52,316 bases of DNA from Pseudonocardia ammonioxydans (GTDB lineage: Bacteria; Actinomycetota; Actinomycetes; Mycobacteriales; Pseudonocardiaceae), in NCBI RefSeq assembly GCF_900115005.1, contig NZ_FOUY01000040.1:1-52316 (forward strand). Reading direction: 5' to 3'. Shown here one piece after another: positions 15,906 to 24,056 of this stretch. Positions within the stretch are counted from its first letter, which is position 1, and each line of letters opens with the position of its first letter. Under the pieces are notes generated by a model. It was given only the letters and a program-made list of their open reading frames with translations, did no database searches and had not been told where the DNA came from. The position numbers were made by a program, and so were the translations under genes.

Positions 15906-15985
15906 GGATCGCACGTACTGGTGAGGGGTCGCACGTACCGATGAGGGGTCGCCTGTACTAATGAGGGCTCATCAGCTACGATGGA
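15906..15985. repeat. Four tandem 20-base repeats (iteron or operator array)
   Basis: Units at 15906-15925, 15926-15945 and 15946-15965 fit GGRTCGCMYGTACYRRTGAG; a fourth, degenerate unit is at 15966-15985. Each carries GTAC and ends in TGAG. The array ends four bases before the start codon at 15989, so it may be an operator of the plus-strand operon. Equal head-to-tail spacing of two helical turns also fits replication or partition iterons. Confidence 0.65.
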
Positions 15986-15988
15986 GCC

Positions 15989-16212
15989 ATGAGCATTACG
16001 CGCCCAGCTCCGCTCTCGCCCGGTGCCACCGTGACCGTCCGGTGGGCAGCCGCGGACCGCGCGACGGGGTGCGCGGCGAACTGCTCGGGTTCGGCGAGGC
16101 ACCGTCCCCGCACGTGCTGATTCTGCTTGACGGGGGTGAGGAGGTGGCCGTGTTCACCGGACCCGGCGTCGAGCTCTACGCATCCGCCCTGACGTCGGGA
16201 GGCCCGCGGTGA
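15989..16212 (+). pseudogene. Small gene with a probable frameshift in a G run
   Basis: The ATG at 15989 (with GGAG just upstream) opens MSITRPAPLSPGATVTVRWA, which reads naturally to about residue 26. The continuation that reads naturally, RGELLGFGEAPSPHVLILLDGGEEVAVFTGP to the stop at 16212, is in another phase. One extra G in the GGGG at 16066-16069 would join them into a protein of about 75 residues with SH3-like beta strands. Either a sequence error or a recent mutation. The stop overlaps the next gene as GTGA. Confidence 0.55.
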
Positions 16213-16496
16213 CCGGTGAGCGCGCCCGACCCCCGGCTGCGCATCTGCGCCTGGTCGGCGCGACGGAGGACCGAGCAGACGCCACCGGCCGGCCGCGCCC
16301 GTCGACTGAACCCCACCGCCCGAGCACCCCGGGGACCTCGGCCGCGGTGACGCTGAGCGCGGCCGAAGCGGCCATCGGCCTCGGTATCACCGAGGACCAG
16401 GTGCTGAGCCGCCAACGCCGCGGCGCGCTCCCCGACCCGATCACGGCGGCCGATCTGGCCGAGCACGGCGGCTCGGACCTCGGGGGCCGGACATGA
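16209..16496 (+). CDS. Small protein with MerR/excisionase-like HTH segment
   Basis: 95 residues from a GTG at 16209 that overlaps the previous stop. Residues 1-45 are disordered; residues 47-80 (TLSAAEAAIGLGITEDQVLSRQRRGALP) look like a winged HTH of excisionase type. Weak but supported by the next gene, which has a similar segment, and by the recombinase downstream. Could be a recombination directionality factor or regulator. Confidence 0.5.
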   Translation: MTGERARPPAAHLRLVGATEDRADATGRPRPSTEPHRPSTPGTSAAVTLSAAEAAIGLGITEDQVLSRQRRGALPDPITAADLAEHGGSDLGGRT

Positions 16497-16549
16497 CCAT
16501 CTGACCTGTCCTTGTTCTTCACCTCGAACCGCTGCCCGACGACAGGACC

Positions 16550-17236
16550 GTGATGCACCCCGAATCCGCGGCCCCCGCCCCGGGCCCCTCGTCGAGCCCG
16601 GTGACCACGACGACGGCGATGACCCGGCTGGGCTGCAACCGCGATCAGGTGGTGCGCCTGGTCGCGACCGGGCTACTGCCCGAGCTCGGCCGCCGCGGCC
16701 GTACCCGGCTGCTCGACCCCACCGCGCTCGCCGCGCTCGCCCACCGCCCCGTACTCCCCGACGCCGGCGCCGACCAGCCCGCGGCAGCGACCTACGCCCT
16801 GGCCCTGCACCTGGGCCCGCGCACGGCCGAGGAGCGCCCGGACCTCTACTACCGCGACACCCACGGCTACTACGCCGACCAGAACACCCCGGACAACGCC
16901 TGGACCGGGTGGTGGAACACCGGCGAGCAGATCGCCCGCGACGCCGTCGCGCACACCCTGCCGGTGCTGCCGGCGGTCAGCGGGTTCGTCGTCGACGTCC
17001 GCGTGATCACCAGGTTCGACGTGCACCCGCTCTATCCCGGCCTGATCCGCTTCGACCTCGCCGCAGCCTCGGAACCAGTCCGGGCGCGCTTGACCGGCAC
17101 CCGATTCCGCCCGGGCGCCGGAACACCCTGGCAGCGGCTCCGCCAACCCCAGGCCCGCCGCGAACTCGCGGCCAGCGACACCCCGACCGGCGCCACCGCA
17201 CCCGCGCCGGCGACCGAGGACCGGGGACCGTGGTGA
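16550..17236 (+). CDS. Unknown 228-residue protein with N-terminal HTH
   Basis: Starts at GTG 16550 or ATG 16553. Residues 20-60 (TTAMTRLGCNRDQVVRLVATG, then LLPELGRRGRTRLLDPTAL) resemble an excisionase/MerR-type HTH. Residues 75-175 form an alpha/beta domain (YALALHLGPRTAEERPDLYY, WTGWWNTGEQIARDAVAHTL, GFVVDVRVITRFDVHPLYPG). The tail is disordered. Its stop overlaps the GTG start of the tyrosine recombinase, so they are probably cotranslated. No family name recognised. Confidence 0.65.
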   Translation: MMHPESAAPAPGPSSSPVTTTTAMTRLGCNRDQVVRLVATGLLPELGRRGRTRLLDPTALAALAHRPVLPDAGADQPAAATYALALHLGPRTAEERPDLYYRDTHGYYADQNTPDNAWTGWWNTGEQIARDAVAHTLPVLPAVSGFVVDVRVITRFDVHPLYPGLIRFDLAAASEPVRARLTGTRFRPGAGTPWQRLRQPQARRELAASDTPTGATAPAPATEDRGPW

Positions 17237-18246
17237 CAGACCAACCGGCAGACCGGCCGGCGCACCTGCCCCACCCGGCGGGGCCGCCGGAGGCCCTCCC
17301 GGCCGTTCCGGCCGGGGACCCGCGGGAGGATCCGGCCTGGCGGCTGGCCACGGCGTTCGTGCTCTCGCGGCGCTCGGCCCACACCCGGCGCGCCTACGCC
17401 CGCGACATCCGCGACTTCTACACCTGGTGCGCCCAGGCCGGGCTGGATCCGCTACGGCTGCGGCGGGTACACATCGACGCCTACGCCCACGAGCTCGCCC
17501 AGCCGGGGCCCCGCACCGGCCGCCCGGCCGCCGAGTCGACGATCGCGCGCAAGCTCTCCACGCTGGCCGGGTTGTATGCCTACGCCGTCGGCGAGGACGT
17601 CCTGGACCGGTCCCCGATGACCGGGGTGATCCGCCCCCGGACCACGCAGGACTCGGTGTCCACCGGGCTCGACCGCGACGAGGTCGCGGCGCTGCTGTCC
17701 GCCGCGGCCGCCGACGGGACCCGAGCCCACGCCCTGATCAGCCTGCTGGTCCACAACGGGCTGCGCATCGACGAGGCACTGTCCCGCGACGTCGAACACC
17801 TGCAGACCGAACGCGGCCACCAGGTCCTGCGGCTGCGCCGCAAGGGCGGCCACACCGCGACCGCGCCGCTGGCCCCACCCGTGGTCCACGCCCTAACCGT
17901 CTACCTGGCCGGGCGCACCAGCGGCCCGCTGTTCAGCACCCGCACCGGGCGCAGGGTCGACGAACCCGCCGCCTGGCGGCTCATCCGGCGCCTGGCCCGC
18001 CGCGCCGGGCTGCCGCAGGCCGACCGGATCAACCCACACAGCCTGCGCCACACCTTCGTCACCGCCGCCCTCGACGCCGGAGTGTCCCTGCGCGATGTCC
18101 AAGATGGAGCCGGTCACCGCGATCCGAGAACGACACGCCGGTACGACTCCTCGCGGCACAACCTGGACCGGCACCCCAGCTACGCCGTATCCACCTTCTA
18201 CGCCGCCGGCCGGTCCACCGAGACGACCGGGCGCCGGGACAGCTGA
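17233..18246 (+). CDS. Tyrosine recombinase / integrase
   Basis: 337 residues with the full phage-integrase pattern. The N-terminal SAM-like domain contains SAHTRRAYARDIRDFYTWCA. The catalytic domain contains NGLRIDEAL (first Arg, about residue 178), RRKGGH (Lys), NPHSLRHTFVTAALD (His-x-x-Arg), GAGHRDPRTTRRYD (His and the nucleophilic Tyr). All catalytic residues are present. GTG at 17233 overlaps the upstream stop; 17230 is an equal alternative. No tRNA gene or attachment site was found beside it, so it could be a resolvase or partner of multimer resolution instead of the integrase of an integrative element. Confidence 0.85.
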   Translation: MTDQPADRPAHLPHPAGPPEALPAVPAGDPREDPAWRLATAFVLSRRSAHTRRAYARDIRDFYTWCAQAGLDPLRLRRVHIDAYAHELAQPGPRTGRPAAESTIARKLSTLAGLYAYAVGEDVLDRSPMTGVIRPRTTQDSVSTGLDRDEVAALLSAAAADGTRAHALISLLVHNGLRIDEALSRDVEHLQTERGHQVLRLRRKGGHTATAPLAPPVVHALTVYLAGRTSGPLFSTRTGRRVDEPAAWRLIRRLARRAGLPQADRINPHSLRHTFVTAALDAGVSLRDVQDGAGHRDPRTTRRYDSSRHNLDRHPSYAVSTFYAAGRSTETTGRRDS

Positions 18247-18292
18247 CCGCCGGCTGCGAACCTGCCGGGGGCGGCTGCCTCGCCCCCTATGG

Positions 18293-18493
18293 TCAGCCGT
18301 CTTCGTGCTCGTCTGGCTCGAGCGTGATCCCGGCCTGATCGAGCAGCGCCTGTACCGCGCGTTTAAGCCACCGCACGTCCTCGCGGGTCTCGATCACCGT
18401 GGTCACGATCGCGGTGACATCCTCCTCGGTCCGCTGCGCGCGGGACTCAAGTCCGCGCACTCTGGCTTCGAGGTCGGCGAAGGTGGTGGCCAC
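18293..18493 (-). CDS. Small coiled-coil protein, 66 residues
   Basis: MATTFADLEARVRGLESRAQ onward is a continuous amphipathic helix with heptads through residue 50 and an acidic end. It converges on the recombinase. Function unknown; small coiled-coil proteins like this are frequent in actinobacterial mobile elements. Confidence 0.6.
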   Translation of the reverse strand: MATTFADLEARVRGLESRAQRTEEDVTAIVTTVIETREDVRWLKRAVQALLDQAGITLEPDEHEDG

Positions 18494-18974
18494 GACGGCG
18501 ATCCTCTCACCCCGGTCCCGGCGGTGGCGACGGCGGTGCGGCCAGATCGAGGTAGTCGGGTTCGGGCGGGGCTAGCCGCGGTGCGAGGCGGACCCCCTCG
18601 CCCCCGACCGCTACCTGCTGCGGCACTGCACCGCGCTCGCAACCTGCTCCATCGGCGCCGCGAGGGTGGTGGTAGATGGTGGGGCCGGGTGACGCTCGAT
18701 CCGCATGCCCCGAGCCGTATCGCGAACCCCGAGGACGTGACGTAGCCGCGGCCACGGGTTCCGTTACACCTGCCGACCAGGGGAGAACGGAGGCAGTCCG
18801 CGAGGTGTCTCGCGAACGATCGTTCGCGGACGATGTGATCCCGTGGTGGCTGCCAGACAGCCCCTCCCGACCGCAGGCCGGAACCGCGTAGCGGGTACCT
18901 CGGATGGTCCGGCAGGGAGGACCTGTGCCGTGAGGAGATCACCGCCTGGACCGCACACGAGGGATGGCCACGGC
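18494..18974. other. 480 bases without a secure gene; contains an 18-bp palindrome
   Basis: CGCGAACGATCGTTCGCG at 18811-18828 is a perfect palindrome of the TetR-operator kind, but no regulator gene adjoins it. A minus-strand frame at 18507-18755 is open but reads as low complexity. This gap marks the boundary between the recombinase module and the metal-resistance island. Confidence 0.45.
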
Positions 18975-20198
18975 CTATGTGCCGCTGGTCGAGTTGGCTC
19001 CAGTGCGCATCGCCGTCCAGCCGATGACGGCCGCGAGCAAGAGCAGCGCGCCGCCGAGGTAGTAGACGGCCTGGATGCCGATCGCGACGGCGAGCAGGCC
19101 GCCGACCAGCAGCGATACCAGACGGCCGAGCTGCCAGAACACGTCAAAGCTGGCGAAAATGCGCCCGCGCAGGTGCTCGGGGGTGTGCGCCTGGAGCAGC
19201 GAGTTGAAGGTGACCGCACCGCTGGAGGTGCCCAGGCCGTAGACCGCGAGGGCAACCAGGGCCACCGGCAGCGTGGCGAAGGTGGCGAGCACGACGTCGA
19301 CCACGCCACGGACGACGTACGGGCCGAACACGAACGCGGGCCGCCGAGGATTGCTCACCAGTCGGGTCAGCACCAGCGGACCGAGCGCGGCGCCGACGCC
19401 GATCGCGCCGAGCAGGAACCCGTAGCCGGAGGGCGGTAGCTCGAAGTGCTCGCGGGCCAGTACGACCAGCAGCGCGGACGTCGCGCCGGCCGACAACGCG
19501 GCGAGGAGCTGCCCGGCCCCGAGCGCGCGCAGCAAGCGATCCGTTCCCAGGACTCGCAGCCCGGCGATGGCGTCGGCGAAGAAGCCGCGGCGTTCCGTCG
19601 AGCGCACGGCGGCCGGCACCCGCAGGCCGGCCAGCAGGACCGCGCTGAGCACGAAGCTCGCCGCGTTGATGCCGAACGCAGCGCCGGCGCCCAGGGCGGC
19701 GTACAGCACGCCAGCGAGCGGGGCGAGCGCGATCTGACTGAGCACCGCGGCCGTCCACACGCCGCTGTTCGCCGCGACGAGCTCGTCGTCGCGGACCAGG
19801 GCCGGCAGTACGCTGTTCGCCGCCGGGTTGAAGAACACTGCGCCGAGCGACAGCCCGAACGCGATCACATAGACCGCCGCCACATTGTCGCCGAGCACGA
19901 TCAGCGCGACGGCGAGCACAGCCCGCCACAGGTCCGCAGCAACCATCACCGCCACCCGCGGCAGCCGGTCGACGATCGTCCCGGCGAGTGGGGCGAGCAG
20001 CAGTACCGGCAGGATCTCGGCGAACACCACCGCGCTGACACCCAGGGCCGAGCCGGTCAGGTCGAACACCAGTAGCGCGAGCGCAACCGTCGCGAACACG
20101 TCGCCGCACTGCGACACCGTCCGGGCCGACCACAGGCGCCGGTATCGACGCTGCGCGAAGACCGTGCGCAGACCGATCCGGGGTGCAGGATCGCTCAT
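18975..20198 (-). CDS. MFS transporter
   Basis: 407 residues with twelve hydrophobic segments. Signature pieces: the N-terminal FAQRRYRRLWSARTVSQCGD, then LAPLAGTIVDRLPRVAVMVA (motif A-like loop between helices 2 and 3), GAVFFNPAANSVLPALV and TPEHLRGRIFASFDVFWQLG. This pattern is typical of the DHA3/enterobactin-exporter-like branch. Substrate cannot be read from sequence. It heads the minus-strand metal island and may be a drug or metal-complex exporter, or just cargo. Confidence 0.8.
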   Translation of the reverse strand: MSDPAPRIGLRTVFAQRRYRRLWSARTVSQCGDVFATVALALLVFDLTGSALGVSAVVFAEILPVLLLAPLAGTIVDRLPRVAVMVAADLWRAVLAVALIVLGDNVAAVYVIAFGLSLGAVFFNPAANSVLPALVRDDELVAANSGVWTAAVLSQIALAPLAGVLYAALGAGAAFGINAASFVLSAVLLAGLRVPAAVRSTERRGFFADAIAGLRVLGTDRLLRALGAGQLLAALSAGATSALLVVLAREHFELPPSGYGFLLGAIGVGAALGPLVLTRLVSNPRRPAFVFGPYVVRGVVDVVLATFATLPVALVALAVYGLGTSSGAVTFNSLLQAHTPEHLRGRIFASFDVFWQLGRLVSLLVGGLLAVAIGIQAVYYLGGALLLLAAVIGWTAMRTGANSTSGT

Positions 20199-20279
20199 CG
20201 AAACCTCAACGAATCCTCGTCACCGCGCTTGTGGTGCGCGGACGGCAGGGTGCGAGTCAGGGCCGTGTAGGCAAAGGCA

Positions 20280-20579
20280 CTACGGCAGCCAGCGATCGAC
20301 TCGGCGCAGGAACATGCCGAGCGCACCGCGCTCGTGCCAGCCGCGAGCGATCACTGCGCTGCGGATGGTGTCGAGGCCGCTGCGCAAGTGGCCAGGGAGC
20401 GAGGGGTGCTGCTCGTGGCGGCGGACCGCGGCTCGCCGCTTGGCCCACACCGCGCAGTCCCGGCAGATCCCGACCTCGGGATGCGCGCCGAGACGGACCA
20501 GCTCTGCCTCCTCGAACTCGCCGCCGCAGCACCAGCACGCCGGCGAGGATGCGCGCTCTGGTCCCGCTCCTGCGGTCAT
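20280..20579 (-). CDS. Unknown 99-residue protein with two CxxC motifs
   Basis: ATG at 20579 gives MTAGAGPERASSPACWCCGG. CWCC and CRDC, 23 residues apart, form a likely zinc ribbon. The rest is basic and helical (VWAKRRAAVRRHEQHPSLPG). It lies 26 bases after the rhodanese-CBS gene in the same direction, so it probably belongs to the same transcript. Confidence 0.6.
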   Translation of the reverse strand: MTAGAGPERASSPACWCCGGEFEEAELVRLGAHPEVGICRDCAVWAKRRAAVRRHEQHPSLPGHLRSGLDTIRSAVIARGWHERGALGMFLRRVDRWLP

Positions 20580-20605
20580 CGGTACTCCCCAAGATCGGCC
20601 GTGGT

Positions 20606-21274
20606 CTACATCAGGTCGTCGGCATGGACCGTGCCGAGGAGCCGGCCATCCGGGTCGGTCACGATCGCGTAGGCATGGCCCTTGTCGACGAGGTGCGCCC
20701 GCACCGCGTCCACGGGCTCGTGCGGGCGAAGCGTGGACGGTCCGGCTTCCATCACTTCTGCCGTCACGGCGTTGGCGTCGGCATGGTCGAGGTGGGTGCC
20801 GCGGAGTCGGCCGAGCAGGACGCGGTCGGCGGTGGTGACCAGCGCGAAGCTGTGCGGCGACGCCGCCACGCAGGCGCGCACATCCGCGATCGGCTCGTCG
20901 GGAGCGGCGGTGACGACCTCGTCGCGTAGATGCCTGCCGATGAGCGGGGCGCCGGCGTCGGTGCCCTCGACGGGCAGGTTGCGGGCGAGCCAGTCGACCT
21001 TGCCCGGCATGTAGTCGTAGACCTGGCTGAACCCGAGGGTGTCGAGCCGGCACGCGGCTCGTGGGCTCATGTCTCAAAGGCCGTCCCAGCAGTAGACGAC
21101 GACGGGGCGGCCGCGGTCGAGGTCTGTGGTGGTGGCGGCGTCGAGCGTCTTGAGCGGGATGTTGACCGCGCCGGGCAGGTGCATCTCGGCGTACTCCTCG
21201 ACCGGGAGCACCTCGACCAGCTGCGTCCCCTGGTCGAGCAGTCGGCGCAGCTCCGGATAGCCGATCGTGGTCAC
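20606..21274 (-). CDS. Rhodanese-CBS protein interrupted by an in-frame TGA
   Basis: Read through one TGA (21074-21076), the frame gives a 222-residue protein. Residues 1-98 are a rhodanese domain (YPELRRLLDQGTQLVEVLP, then HLPGAVNIPLKTLD, then VVVYCWDGL-TGA-DMSPRAACRLD, then VYDYMPGKVDWLARNLPVEG); the Cys of VVYC is the expected catalytic residue. Residues about 105-220 are a pair of CBS motifs (FALVTTADRVLLGRL, YAIVTDPDGRLLGTV). From memory, related proteins have Cys where the TGA stands (C-D-L/M-SPRAA). Either selenocysteine insertion or a nonsense mutation of a Cys codon. GTG at 21274 overlaps the upstream stop. Confidence 0.7.
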
Positions 21275-21339
21275 CGCGAGCCACCCGACGCCGCCGCGGC
21301 CAGGTCCTCTGCGGCCTCCGCGGCTGTCGTCCTCAGCAT
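21271..21339 (-). CDS. Possible 22-residue peptide between two mer-island genes
   Basis: ATG at 21339 overlaps the stop of the preceding gene (TGATG) and its own stop overlaps the GTG of the rhodanese gene (GTGA). The peptide is MLRTTAAEAAEDLAAAASGG plus two residues. Overlaps on both sides fit a translational relay; length makes this tentative. Confidence 0.35.
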   Translation of the reverse strand: MLRTTAAEAAEDLAAAASGGSR

Positions 21340-21689
21340 CAACACGTCCCTTCTGGTGCTCGTTCGTGGTCAGCCACCGCTCCCATCGACCGGAGCAGCG
21401 CCAGCACCCAATCATCCGGCGGCATGCCGCTGACCCCACTCGGGCCGCGGTAGAGACGGCAGCTCAGTCCGTAGTCCCGCCGGGCGTCCGCGCCGGGGTC
21501 CACATCGCGGCGGTCGACACGGACCGTCGGCGAGCCGAGGAACCGCTCGCGCTGCGCCTCCTCCGCGTCGGCGACCATTCGCACCCGGACCGGGTCGGAC
21601 ACGCCGGCCTCGGCGACGAGCCGTCGCAAACGCGGCAGATACTCCTCGGCGTGCGGGCACCCCTCGGTGTGCAGCATTTCCACGATCAT
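21339..21689 (-). CDS. Thioredoxin-fold (glutaredoxin-like) protein
   Basis: 116 residues, MIVEMLHTEGCPHAEEYLPR onward. The N-terminal beta strand followed by GCPHA matches small thioredoxin-fold proteins encoded with merB in actinobacteria. Only one Cys is in the active-site position. A later FLGSPTVRVDRRDVDPGAD is the cis-Pro region, followed by CRLYRGPSGVSGMPPDDWVL. Probably hands metal or thiols on within the organomercurial pathway. Overlaps merB by four bases. Confidence 0.7.
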   Translation of the reverse strand: MIVEMLHTEGCPHAEEYLPRLRRLVAEAGVSDPVRVRMVADAEEAQRERFLGSPTVRVDRRDVDPGADARRDYGLSCRLYRGPSGVSGMPPDDWVLALLRSMGAVADHERAPEGTC

Positions 21690-22384
21690 GCGCGAACCTC
21701 CGTCCGTGGCGAGACGTCCAGCCCACGCTCGCCGGCCAGCAGCGGCCCGAACGACCACTCGGCGATCTCGACAGCCCGGGCTTGGTCGAGCACAAGCCCG
21801 GTCAGCTCCGGGTGGGACCGCAGGTACGCCTCGGCCCGCTCCCGCTTCCAGTGGAACGCGATCGCCGGGCACAGGCAGTCGGCGGCCGGACCGCACCCGC
21901 GGGTCTGCGCCAGCAGGATGACTGTCTGCTCCGGCGACCAGTACCAGGTCCCGCCGCGGCGTTCGACGCGGACCGGCCGCCCGTCACCCGGATCCGCCGA
22001 CTCAATGACGCCGTCCCGGCCGGTCATCAGCGGTATGCCCAGCGCGTCGAGCGCGCACATCGCGTGCACCGGCGCCCCGCCAGCGAGGCGCACCACGTGT
22101 CCCGTCGGAACCCCGGAGAACGGGTAAGCCACAGCGACACATCCGTCGTCCAGGTGCACCAGATCCACCTCATCGAGCCGGCTGAACGCCTCCGCCAGGT
22201 CGCCGCCCTCCGGGTGCACGAGGTCGTCGCGGTGCGGTGCCTGCCCGGTCGCCAGGAACGCGCGCAGCACCGTGCGGTGCACCTGCCGGGTCGTCGTGGT
22301 CAAGCCCGCCTGCCGGGCGGCGACTCCGCCCCGCCCGGTCTCGCACAACGACGTGACCCGCAGCGGCCCCTCGGCGCTGTTCAC
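21686..22384 (-). CDS. merB: Alkylmercury lyase
   Basis: 232 residues from GTG 22384 with GGAGGAGG upstream. Core motif HAMCALDALGIPLM carries the first catalytic Cys and the Asp four residues later in the MerB fold; CGPAADCLCPAIAFH supplies the second Cys. MerB cleaves the carbon-mercury bond of organomercurials. The extended N-terminal half (residues 1-90) contains the usual winged-helix-like region. Transcribed directly after merR with a four-base overlap. No merA reductase lies in the window, so the released Hg(II) must be handled elsewhere or sequestered. Confidence 0.85.
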   Translation of the reverse strand: MNSAEGPLRVTSLCETGRGGVAARQAGLTTTTRQVHRTVLRAFLATGQAPHRDDLVHPEGGDLAEAFSRLDEVDLVHLDDGCVAVAYPFSGVPTGHVVRLAGGAPVHAMCALDALGIPLMTGRDGVIESADPGDGRPVRVERRGGTWYWSPEQTVILLAQTRGCGPAADCLCPAIAFHWKRERAEAYLRSHPELTGLVLDQARAVEIAEWSFGPLLAGERGLDVSPRTEVRA

Positions 22385-22788
22385 GGTCGTTCCTCCTCCG
22401 CGCTGCCGATCTCGATGAGGATCGGGCATTCCCGCCGGTCCCGCGGCTGCTCGCAGGTCTGCACCAGCCGGGCCAGCCCCGACCGCATCGCCCGCAGGTC
22501 CGCGATCCGGGCATCCAGGTCCCTGATCTTCGCTGTCGCCAGCTCGCGGGCGGCGTCGCAGCTCTGCGGGCCGCCATCGGCCAGATGCAACAACGACTCC
22601 ACGTCGTCGAGGGTGAAGCCGAGATCCTGAGCCCGCTTGATGAACCGCACCAGCCGCACCGCCTGCGGGCCGTACGCCCGGTAGCCCGACGCCGAGCGCT
22701 CCGGCTCCGGCAACAACCCCCGGCGCTCGTAGTACCGCAGCGTCTGCGGGTTCACCCGCGCCCGCGCGGCCACCTCGCTCGTCCGCAT
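22381..22788 (-). CDS. merR: MerR, mercury-responsive regulator
   Basis: 135 residues. Winged HTH at residues 1-70 (VNPQTLRYYERRGLLPEPER, SASGYRAYGPQAVRLVRFI), a dimerisation helix, and three Cys (QSCDAARE, VQTCEQPRD, RRECPIL) at about 82, 117 and 126, the positions that bind Hg(II) across the dimer. A cognate dyad lies just upstream at 22804-22822. It is the first gene of the merR-merB-thioredoxin-rhodanese transcript, so it regulates its own operon. Confidence 0.9.
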   Translation of the reverse strand: MRTSEVAARARVNPQTLRYYERRGLLPEPERSASGYRAYGPQAVRLVRFIKRAQDLGFTLDDVESLLHLADGGPQSCDAARELATAKIRDLDARIADLRAMRSGLARLVQTCEQPRDRRECPILIEIGSAEEERP

Positions 22789-22803
22789 GCGTCCAGGATG
22801 AAC

Positions 22804-22826
22804 CCTGTACCGCGGTACCAGGTCAA
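22804..22826 (-). promoter_or_regulatory. MerR operator and promoter
   Basis: On the minus strand TTGACC is followed by TGGTACCGCGGTACAGGGT. The dyad CCTGGTACCGCGGTACAGG overlaps a 19-base spacer, the long spacer typical of MerR promoters. The GTAC half-sites match mer operators. The ATG at 22788 is only about 15 bases further, so the mRNA leader is very short. Confidence 0.7.
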
Positions 22827-23128
22827 GCCGACCGCCGCCGCATCGGCCGGGGGCCCCTCAGCCGACGGTTGGGGTGGGGATGACGACACCGACGGTGCCG
22901 TCGACGCCGTCCGCGAATCACTGGTCATCGGCGTCCTATAACGCCACATACCGCTGAAGAAGCAACGCCGCCAAGCGCTCGCGGCCACACTCATGGCGCG
23001 TGGTTGACCGGCGGGAATGCCGGTAGGGGTTCCTCAACCGGACACCGCGGAGGCGCCAAGCGGGAGACCATTCCCAGCGCTCGTGCGACGTTGCGAGCGC
23101 TTTGGGGCTGTGCTCCCGGCCTTAACCC
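22827..23128. other. 302-base divergent intergenic region
   Basis: Lies between the two divergent MerR-family genes. No supported open frame. The right end carries the promoter of the next gene; the rest shows nothing I can name. Confidence 0.4.
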
Positions 23129-23168
23129 TTGACCTTCGAGTCGGGTAGCGGGTTTAGCGTTCGGGATC
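23129..23168 (+). promoter_or_regulatory. MerR-type promoter upstream of 23169
   Basis: TTGACC at 23129-23134 and a TTTAGCG-like -10 are separated by about 19 bases (CTTCGAGTCGGGTAGCGGG), the stretched spacing used by MerR-family activators. Start codon follows within 20 bases. Confidence 0.5.
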
Positions 23169-24056
23169 GTGGACGGGCTGAAGGTTTCCCAGTTGGCCGA
23201 GCACGCCGGGGTGCCGGCGACGACGTTGCGGTACTACGAGCAGCAGGGGCTGCTCACGCCGCGGCGCTCGGCGTCGGGGTATCGACTTTTCGACGACGAG
23301 GCCCTCGATCAACTGCGGTTCATCGCCACGGCCAAGGGCTTGGGGCTCTCCCTCGACGACATCCGGATTCTGCTGCGTCCGTGGCAGCGCGAGGGCTGCC
23401 GGGAGGTGCAGCGGACGCTGGCGCCGATGCTCGCCCGGCGCTGCGCCGAGGCCCGCGAGCAGATCACCGCGCTGCAGGAGTTCACCGCCCGCCTCGACGA
23501 CGCCCGCCGCGTACTCGACGGGATCGACCGCGAGGGCCCCTGCGACGCCTCCTGCACCTTCCTGACCCGCGCGCAGGACACCGCCCCGGGCCACTCCGCC
23601 ACCGCCGGACCGCCCCGACCGATCCCCGGCCCGCGAGCGGCTGCGGGACCGATCCCGTCGCCCGCGCCGGCGGCGCTCGAGGTCCCCGACAGCGCCGGGG
23701 CGGCGTGTTCGTTGCCGGCGCCGAGCTGGCGGGGCCGGTGGGCCCGCTGGTCGCGGTTGCTCGTGCACGCCACGAGCCGTGAGCGCCTGGCCGACCGGGT
23801 ACAGGTCGGCTTCGACCCGGCGGTGCTCGAGGACGGCGGCGCAGGTGAGCTGGCCGCGCTGGTCCGCGCCGAGCAAGACTGCTGCCCGAGCCTGGCCATG
23901 TCTCTGACCATCGGACCCGGAGTCGTCGTCGAGGTACGCGTACCCGACGACGAGGCCGCCGAGGTCGCCACAAGCCTGTTCGGGCCTGTCCCCGTCAGCC
24001 AGGGGCCGGCGACCGCGGCGACGGTTGCCACGATGACGGGTGGGGGCCGCTCGTGA
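23169..24056 (+). CDS. MerR-family regulator with extra C-terminal CC domain
   Basis: 295 residues from GTG 23169, about twice the usual MerR length. Residues 1-75 are the MerR DNA-binding head (VPATTLRYYEQQGLLTPRRS, SASGYRLFDDEALDQLRFIA). Residues 75-135 are the dimer helix with Cys at CREVQ, RRCAE and CDASC. A proline-rich linker follows, then a domain at about 195-280 with RAEQDCCPSLAMSLTIGPG, a pattern seen in small metal-cluster proteins. The next gene overlaps by four bases, so this regulator and the ACR3-like transporter are one operon. Confidence 0.75.
   Translation: MDGLKVSQLAEHAGVPATTLRYYEQQGLLTPRRSASGYRLFDDEALDQLRFIATAKGLGLSLDDIRILLRPWQREGCREVQRTLAPMLARRCAEAREQITALQEFTARLDDARRVLDGIDREGPCDASCTFLTRAQDTAPGHSATAGPPRPIPGPRAAAGPIPSPAPAALEVPDSAGAACSLPAPSWRGRWARWSRLLVHATSRERLADRVQVGFDPAVLEDGGAGELAALVRAEQDCCPSLAMSLTIGPGVVVEVRVPDDEAAEVATSLFGPVPVSQGPATAATVATMTGGGRS

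Noticed and set aside
15906..15985. CRISPR array
   Set aside because: The 20-base units are head to tail with no spacers between them.
17233..18492. tRNA gene or att site beside the recombinase
   Set aside because: No cloverleaf or CCA-like tRNA end and no direct repeat pair was found near the recombinase gene within the window.
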